Source: Candidatus Dadabacteria bacterium (GTDB lineage Bacteria > J088). Taken from it: DNA of 12,360 nucleotides. Location of the stretch: positions 1-12,360 of the forward strand of contig RFIY01000080.1 of assembly GCA_003695505.1 (NCBI GenBank), written 5' to 3'. The position numbers were made by a program, and so were the translations under genes. Below the pieces are notes generated by a model, which worked only from the letters and a program-made list of their open reading frames with translations, did not search any database and was not told the origin of the DNA. Below, one piece after another: positions 8,126 through 12,360 of the stretch (positions within the stretch are counted from its first letter, which is position 1; every line of letters starts with the position of its first letter).

Positions 8126-9154
8126 TCAGCGGCGTCCGCTGGCGCCCTCTGCATCAACGATGTTCACATCGAAGCGACAGGCCGCCGTTCGGCTACCGTC
8201 GTCGATGACGACGTCGATGATATCCGTGCCGGGCAACGCAGGCGCCTGATACAACACCTGTGCGGCATCGATCGCAGCCAGGCCACTGGTCGCCGTCGCC
8301 GTTGCGGCAAGCAGGTCACCATCCGCATCTACAGGATCGAGATTCCAGCGGGCCCCGCTACCTGCATCAACCGTTACCGTCACGACGGCGCCGTACGTTG
8401 TATCGCCCACGCAGCCAATTGTCGGTGCGTGATTGTGGAACACCCAGGATTCTCCGTTTGGCATCAACGCAAAATCGACCGGAGCGAAGATTTCGGAACG
8501 CTGGCGATGCGACAACACCAGGCGGGCGGCGGTACCGCTGACTGCAGCAGCCGACGGCAACATCCAGGTGCCGCTGACGGAAATCGGTGCAGACACCGCG
8601 ACGTTCCACGCACCGTCATCGGCCAGAAATTGCAACGCGACCGTGCCACCCGCGAGCGGCTGGCCGTCGAGATCGGTAGCCTGGCCAAAGATCTGCCGTT
8701 CGAGCAGCACGGGTTCGGTCGTCGCCGCAAGATCATCGTCACCCGCGGGCACCTGGCCACCGTCGTCCTCGACATGGCCGGCGTCGCTGCCCGTGCTTCC
8801 GGCGATCGCTTGCAATTCCACACGCAAACGGTAGAGCGTCGGCGGGATCCGCAGCGTGCTGCTGTACGATTCATAGCCGACGAGTTCAATCGTCAGTAGA
8901 CACTCCGCGGGTTGCGGCAAATCGGAGAACTCGAAACGGCCGTCGCGGTCACTGGTCGCCGCAAGCGGATCTGCACCGCAATCCAGCGCCACGGACGCGC
9001 CCGGCAACGGGAACGACCCATCCGTAACCACCCCGACGACACGCGCCCGCGCGGCCTTTTCATCCGTCGAAATCAGTTCGGTCGGCAGACCAAGACAGCC
9101 CTGGACCAGAGCTACGGTCAAGAAAACGAGGCAAACTCGCGAGACACTGGACAT
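8126..9154 (-). CDS. Envelope lipoprotein with carboxypeptidase-regulatory-like and Ig-like domains
   Basis: This 342-residue protein starts with a lipoprotein signal peptide: hydrophobic residues 7-17, lipobox VQGC, lipidated Cys20. Residue +2 is Leu, not Asp, which in Gram-negatives favours sorting to the outer membrane. Residues 38-115 form a carboxypeptidase D regulatory-like beta domain (VVGVVTDG, PLPGASVAL, TSDRDGRFEFSDLP). An acidic, Gly-rich linker follows (120-143), then a second similar domain near 153-235 (IFGQATDLDGQPLAGGTVAL). Residues 243-333 resemble a bacterial Ig/cadherin-like domain (DPVDADGDLL, then DIIDVVIDDGS). No catalytic motif is visible, so a structural or ligand-binding role is likely. 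ATG at 9154 was chosen over TTG at 9178 because AAGGAG lies six bases upstream and the signal peptide then starts properly. It begins 47 bases after the TSP3 gene and probably shares its transcript. Confidence 0.9.
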   Translation of the reverse strand: MSSVSRVCLVFLTVALVQGCLGLPTELISTDEKAARARVVGVVTDGSFPLPGASVALDCGADPLAATSDRDGRFEFSDLPQPAECLLTIELVGYESYSSTLRIPPTLYRLRVELQAIAGSTGSDAGHVEDDGGQVPAGDDDLAATTEPVLLERQIFGQATDLDGQPLAGGTVALQFLADDGAWNVAVSAPISVSGTWMLPSAAAVSGTAARLVLSHRQRSEIFAPVDFALMPNGESWVFHNHAPTIGCVGDTTYGAVVTVTVDAGSGARWNLDPVDADGDLLAATATATSGLAAIDAAQVLYQAPALPGTDIIDVVIDDGSRTAACRFDVNIVDAEGASGRR

Positions 9155-9160
9155 GGCATT

Positions 9161-9166
9161 CTCCTT
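9161..9166 (-). promoter_or_regulatory. Shine-Dalgarno site deciding the lipoprotein start
   Basis: The minus strand reads AAGGAG followed by a six-base spacer (AATGCC) and ATG at 9154. This is the strongest ribosome site in the window, and it fixes the start eight codons inside the longest open frame. Confidence 0.85.
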
Positions 9167-9201
9167 TGCTGTGGACAAAGGAGCAACGCCCGTGCCAGTT
9201 A

Positions 9202-10341
9202 TTATGTCTCGTTTCGATACACGCGCAAGCGGATCAGCGCGCCAAGTGCCAACAAAATCCAGATCAGGTCGATCGTCCCATGTCGTTGTGTTCCGGCATT
9301 ACAGCCGAAACCGGCGCCCCCGCCCAACAACAGGAAATAGCCATCGGCACCTTTCGCATCACGGAACGCCGGAATGCCGTCACCGTCCAGGTCGAGACCA
9401 CGTTCGTCCATATCGGACAGGCCGTCGTCGTCGCTATCGAGATCGAGAATATCCGGGATGCCGTCACCGTCCGTATCGGGACAGTTGGCGAGATCCGGGA
9501 GAACATCCGCGGGACATTCGTCCTCATCTGGAATACGGTCCTGGTCACGATCGCCAATATTCGCATTGTCTGGATCCCAATGGTCCGGCACACCGTCGAG
9601 GTCCTCATCGTTGCAGTGCATGCCGCCGCGACATTCGTCCGCGGTCGGCAGGCCGTCGCCGTCGTCGTCATCATCCGCGACATCCGGCAACCCGTCGCCA
9701 TCCAGGTCGCGTGTGTTATGTTCGAGGTGATTCGAGATGGTGTCGCCGTCGTCGTCCGGGCAATTCAGGCCCGCCGGGCATTCCTCGCCGTCGGGCAGGC
9801 CATCGCCGTCACTGTCCGTATCATTGACGTTGAGGATGCTTTGCTCGTCCGTATCGTCAAGATTGCTCTCAAGCTGGTCGGGCAGGCCGTCTCCGTCAGC
9901 ATCGGGACAGACCAGTCCGGATGGGCACTCGTCACGATCGAGGATCTGGTCCCCTTCGGCATCGGGATCCTCGGAATCAACAAGGCCGTCCGCGTCCATG
10001 TCCGATGTGTTGCTTTCGAGATAATCGGGGATGCCATCACCATCGGCATCTTCGCAATTCTGGGGATGCGTGCATTCCACAGAAGTGTCTATACCGTCCC
10101 CATCATCGTCAGCATCCTGCTCGTCCGGCAACCCGTCGCCATCGGTGTCATGGTCACTGGGTTCGTACAGATTAGCGATGCCATCGCCGTCACTGTCGGT
10201 GCAGACATTTCCAGTGCACATGTCTCCACTCTGCGCGGCAACCGGCGCCGGTCGCACGATAACGAATACGCACATCAGGACCAGCAGTGTCGCCATACAA
10301 CCTGGACTGCTCCGAGCTCGCACGGGTCTGCGCTTCTTCAT
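9202..10341 (-). CDS. Exported TSP3-repeat protein with a C-terminal sorting/anchor-like tail
   Basis: This 379-residue protein starts with a Sec signal peptide: MKKRRPVRAR, hydrophobic 17-29, cleavage near VAA|QS at 36. Residues 48-328 are tandem thrombospondin type 3 Ca2+ repeats (DSDGDGIAN, DTDGDGLPD, DADGDGIPD). Several carry a paired-Cys unit (ECPSGLVCPDADGDG, ECPAGLNCPDDDGD), suggesting one disulfide per unit. The tail (340-379) has GGGAGFGC, then a transmembrane stretch from IDLIWILLALGAL, then basic LRVYR. This resembles bacterial C-terminal sorting signals such as JDVT-CTERM or MYXO-CTERM; the exact family is uncertain. The frame extends 77 codons upstream into ychF, but MKK at 10341 gives a proper signal peptide; GTG at 10347 is possible. 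The ribosome site is weak. It is likely a rigid, Ca2+-dependent surface protein; no enzymatic motif is seen. Confidence 0.9.
   Translation of the reverse strand: MKKRRPVRARSSPGCMATLLVLMCVFVIVRPAPVAAQSGDMCTGNVCTDSDGDGIANLYEPSDHDTDGDGLPDEQDADDDGDGIDTSVECTHPQNCEDADGDGIPDYLESNTSDMDADGLVDSEDPDAEGDQILDRDECPSGLVCPDADGDGLPDQLESNLDDTDEQSILNVNDTDSDGDGLPDGEECPAGLNCPDDDGDTISNHLEHNTRDLDGDGLPDVADDDDDGDGLPTADECRGGMHCNDEDLDGVPDHWDPDNANIGDRDQDRIPDEDECPADVLPDLANCPDTDGDGIPDILDLDSDDDGLSDMDERGLDLDGDGIPAFRDAKGADGYFLLLGGGAGFGCNAGTQRHGTIDLIWILLALGALIRLRVYRNET
9358..10200 (-). repeat. Tandem TSP3 repeat array with paired cysteines
   Basis: Residues 48-328 of the 379-residue protein are Asp/Gly calcium repeats. At irregular intervals a unit of the form DECPxGLxCPDxDGDG recurs, with EC...C pairs also seen as ECTHPQNCEDADGDG and ECRGGMHCNDED. 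The last unit has a longer Cys-to-Cys loop (ECPADVLPDLANCPD). The repeats are diverged at the DNA level. Confidence 0.85.
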
Positions 10342-10373
10342 GATCACGATCAACCGTTGTTCGAAATAGTCAG

Positions 10374-10379
10374 ATTGTA
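10374..10379 (-). promoter_or_regulatory. Possible -10 element for the TSP3-lipoprotein transcript
   Basis: In the 91-base gap after ychF the minus strand has TACAAT, a good -10 hexamer about 33 bases before the ATG at 10341. No convincing -35 lies 16-18 bases upstream. The alternative is read-through from ychF, since no terminator is visible between the two genes. Confidence 0.3.
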
Positions 10380-10432
10380 GTGTACCGCGACCGCAAAATT
10401 TCGCCGCGACGCCACCCTGCTCCGCAGCCCCA

Positions 10433-11533
10433 TCAGACGTTGAACCGGAACAGACAGACATCGCCTTCCTGCACGATATAATCGCGCCCTTCTGAGCGCA
10501 GTTTGCCGGCATCGCGCGCGCCGGCCCATCCGCGGCAGGCAACGAAGTCATCGTAGGCGACCACTTCGGCACGGATGAAGCCGCGCTCGAAGTCGGAGTG
10601 GATCACGCCGGCCGCCTGTGGCGCAGCCGTTCCGGCCGGCACCGTCCAAGCGCGCGCCTCCTTTTCACCAACCGTGAAATAGGTTCGCAGATCGAGCAGG
10701 CGGTAGCCGGCACGAATGACACGATCGAGACCACGCTCCGCTAATCCCAGTGCTTCGAGGAATTCGCCCCGCTCTTCGGGGTCGAGGCCGGCAATTTCCG
10801 ATTCGACGCGGGCACTGACCGGGATGACCTCCACACCAAGCGATTGCGCCAGGTCGGGCAACCCGCTGGGGACGGCCGCGTCACCTTCGCCAACCGCGTC
10901 CTCATCGACATTGGCGATCAGTACCATCGGCTTTGCGGTCAGCAGGCCAAGCTCGCGGGAAAGAGGCTCCAGTTCTGTTTGCTCGGCCGTCAGTCTGCGG
11001 AGCGACTCGCCCTGTTGCAACGCGGCGGCCAGCGTTTCGAGCTGGGCAACTTCCGCAATCATGGCCTTGTCTCCAGATTTGGCCTGCCGCCGGGATTTCT
11101 CGATGCGCCGCTCGACGACTTCGAGATCAGCCAGTTGCAACTCCGTTTCGATCAGTTCGAAGTCGCGTACCGGATCAATCCCACCCTCGACATGAACCAC
11201 ATCCGAGTCGCCGAAACAACGCAGCACATGCAGAATCGCATCGACGGAACGAATGTGACCAAGAAACTGGTTGCCAAGCCCTTCCCCCCTGCTGGCGCCA
11301 CGAACCAGTCCAGCAATATCGACAAGGTCCAGCGTCGTCGGCACGATGTCGAGGCTGCCCTCGATCCCCGCCAGAACGTTCAGGCGCGGATCGGGTACCG
11401 GGACGCGTGCGACGTTGGGATCAACCGTCGCAAACGGGTAGTTTGCCGCGAGTGCACCTGCGGAACTGAGTGCGTTGAACAGACTCGACTTGCCGACATT
11501 CGGCAATCCCACGATTCCTGTACGTAGAGCCAT
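10433..11533 (-). CDS. ychF: Redox-regulated ATPase YchF (Obg-like ATPase)
   Basis: This complete 366-residue protein is close to the usual YchF length of about 363. YchF is a cytoplasmic TRAFAC-class P-loop NTPase that prefers ATP to GTP, binds ribosomes and is linked to stress responses. Visible motifs: the P-loop GLPNVGKSS at 9-17; the DxxG-type switch DIAGLVRG at 72-79; NVDE at 208-211 in place of the GTP-specifying NKxD, which fits ATP use; His114 in DVVHV, the position of the hydrophobic-substituted catalytic His of the family; a charged coiled region at about 130-190; and a C-terminal TGS domain from about 281 ([18 protein letters not shown]) with the conserved [13 protein letters not shown] and YIVQEGDV. 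The ATG at 11533 has AAGGA four bases upstream. Its start lies only 32 bases past a strong hairpin that ends the pyrophosphatase gene. Confidence 0.98.
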   Translation of the reverse strand: MALRTGIVGLPNVGKSSLFNALSSAGALAANYPFATVDPNVARVPVPDPRLNVLAGIEGSLDIVPTTLDLVDIAGLVRGASRGEGLGNQFLGHIRSVDAILHVLRCFGDSDVVHVEGGIDPVRDFELIETELQLADLEVVERRIEKSRRQAKSGDKAMIAEVAQLETLAAALQQGESLRRLTAEQTELEPLSRELGLLTAKPMVLIANVDEDAVGEGDAAVPSGLPDLAQSLGVEVIPVSARVESEIAGLDPEERGEFLEALGLAERGLDRVIRAGYRLLDLRTYFTVGEKEARAWTVPAGTAAPQAAGVIHSDFERGFIRAEVVAYDDFVACRGWAGARDAGKLRSEGRDYIVQEGDVCLFRFNV

Positions 11534-11537
11534 GATT

Positions 11538-11542
11538 TCCTT
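11538..11542 (-). promoter_or_regulatory. ychF ribosome binding site
   Basis: The minus strand reads AAGGA four bases before the ATG at 11533. The spacing is on the short side but supports this start, which also puts the P-loop at the usual distance from the N-terminus. Confidence 0.65.
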
Positions 11543-11554
11543 CGCAGTCGGAGA

Positions 11555-11589
11555 CAGAACAAAGCGGGGGCGGCCATATGCCGCCCCCG
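11555..11589 (-). terminator. Rho-independent terminator after the pyrophosphatase gene
   Basis: A perfect 10-base stem (CGGGGGCGGC / GCCGCCCCCG, 11565-11574 and 11580-11589) with a 5-base loop lies 27 bases past the hppA stop. On the minus strand it is followed by CTTTGTTCTGTCT, a broken T-rich tail. The stem is very stable but the U-tract is interrupted, so termination may be incomplete and leave some read-through into ychF. Confidence 0.75.
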
Positions 11590-11616
11590 GTCACTGATAT
11601 TCGCCTGTGCCGAAAC

Positions 11617-12360
11617 TCAGACCAGCAGTGGTGCGATCACGAGCGACACGACACTCATGAGCTTGACGAGGATGTTCAGGCTGGGACCGGCCGTATCCTT
11701 GAACGGATCTCCAACCGTGTCGCCGACAACGGCCGCCTTGTGCGCCTCGGAGCCCTTCTCGTGTACCGTACCGTCTTCCATGCGGAAGCCGCCACCTTCA
11801 AAGGACTTCTTGGCGTTGTCCCAGGCGCCACCCGCATTCGACATGAAGATCGCCATCAATACGCCAGCCACGGTCACTCCGGCGAGCAGGCCGCCGAGCG
11901 CCTCGGGACCCATCAAGAATCCGATCAACACGGGCGTTGCGACCGCCATCAGTCCCGGCAGAACCATTTCGCGGAGCGCGGCCGTCGTTGAAATATCAAC
12001 ACAGCGGGCCGGATCCGGATCGGCCTTGCCTTCGAGCAGACCCGGGATTTCGCGAAACTGGCGGCGAACTTCCTCGATCATGTCCATTGCGGCACGACCC
12101 ACGGCCATCATTGCCATCGAGCTGAACAGGAAAGGCAGCATACCGCCGATAAACAGGCCGGCCATCACGCGAGGATTCGAAATATCGATGACATTGATGC
12201 GCGCCTGCTGCATGTACGCCGCAAACAGCGCCAGCGCCGTCATTGCCGCCGACGCGATGGCGAACCCCTTGCCGATCGCCGCGGTCGTATTACCGACAGC
12301 ATCCAGCGTGTCGGTACGCTCGCGCACTTCCGGCGGCTGGTGCGTCATTTCCGCAATACC
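11617..12360 (-). CDS. hppA: Membrane-bound ion-pumping pyrophosphatase (hppA), N-terminal part outside window
   Basis: Only the last 247 residues are visible; family members have about 660-800 residues and 16 membrane helices. The enzyme hydrolyses cytoplasmic pyrophosphate and pumps H+ and/or Na+ across the inner membrane. Evidence: [17 protein letters not shown], then [15 protein letters not shown]; hydrophobic helices ([61 protein letters not shown]); and the acidic DX3DX3D motif [11 protein letters not shown] near visible residues 213-223, which helps bind Mg-pyrophosphate. Ala and Gly in GNTTAAIG (visible residues 27 and 30) match K+-dependent enzymes; K+-independent ones have Lys at the first position. 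The membrane part that sets H+ versus Na+ pumping is not in view. FAIASAAMT has Ala and Met where relatives usually have Gly and Leu. Confidence 0.97.
   Translation of the reverse strand, partial: GIAEMTHQPPEVRERTDTLDAVGNTTAAIGKGFAIASAAMTALALFAAYMQQARINVIDISNPRVMAGLFIGGMLPFLFSSMAMMAVGRAAMDMIEEVRRQFREIPGLLEGKADPDPARCVDISTTAALREMVLPGLMAVATPVLIGFLMGPEALGGLLAGVTVAGVLMAIFMSNAGGAWDNAKKSFEGGGFRMEDGTVHEKGSEAHKAAVVGDTVGDPFKDTAGPSLNILVKLMSVVSLVIAPLLV

Noticed and set aside
7955-8899. 314-codon plus-strand ORF across the lipoprotein gene
   Set aside because: It is antisense to a gene with a lipobox, a strong ribosome site and recognisable domains; its Arg/His/Gly-rich product shows no domain.
9166-10380. 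404-codon plus-strand ORF
   Set aside because: It has the same antisense-register effect opposite the 379-residue TSP3 gene; the minus frame has a signal peptide, calcium repeats and an anchor.
10342-10572. Longer N-terminus of the TSP3 protein (77 extra codons)
   Set aside because: It overlaps the 3' end of ychF, and the extension would bury the Sec signal peptide that starts at MKK.
10844-11527. 227-codon plus-strand ORF opposite ychF
   Set aside because: The minus frame is unmistakable YchF with every motif; the plus frame is a shadow.

Overview
All supportable genes lie on the minus strand, so the window reads from right (12360) to left (1). High G+C, a strong AAGGAG ribosome site, Sec and lipobox signal peptides, and a lipoprotein with a non-Asp +2 residue point to a Gram-negative bacterium. 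A gammaproteobacterium-like or uncultured relative is my inference; no marker here fixes the taxon. The flanking genes are housekeeping (hppA, ychF). The rest is a cluster of calcium-site-rich exported proteins.

Layout, right to left. (1) 12360-11617: C-terminal third of a membrane-bound, ion-pumping pyrophosphatase, of the K+-dependent type by its GNTTAAIG motif. (2) 11589-11555: a strong GC-rich hairpin terminator. (3) 11533-10433: complete ychF (Obg-like ATPase), with the P-loop, an NxxE-type G4 motif, His114 and a C-terminal TGS domain. (4) 10341-9202: a 379-residue exported protein made almost wholly of thrombospondin type 3 (TSP3) calcium repeats. It ends in a Gly-rich/Cys/transmembrane/basic tail that resembles a protein-sorting signal. 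(5) 9154-8126: a 342-residue lipoprotein with carboxypeptidase-regulatory-like and Ig-like domains. (6) 8125-7737: a 389-base intergenic region with a good sigma-70 promoter and several small inverted and direct repeats. (7) 7736-1: the first 2578 codons of a giant secreted modular protein. It has a signal peptide, an N-terminal module carrying DHWEDGYE, DUF11-type beta domains, three TSP3 blocks, a Calx-beta domain and PKD/Ig-like domains. It runs off the left edge with no frame break.

The TSP3 protein and the lipoprotein are 47 bases apart and probably share a transcript. The giant gene has its own promoter. A plausible reading is a set of Ca2+-stabilised cell-envelope or adhesion proteins: an anchored TSP3 rod, an outer-membrane lipoprotein and a giant exoprotein. 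That is inference from domain content and adjacency. I see no RNA genes, CRISPR arrays, insertion sequences or attachment sites. Two very long plus-strand ORFs (1023 and 404 codons) are codon-aligned antisense shadows of the Asp/Gly repeats, not genes.
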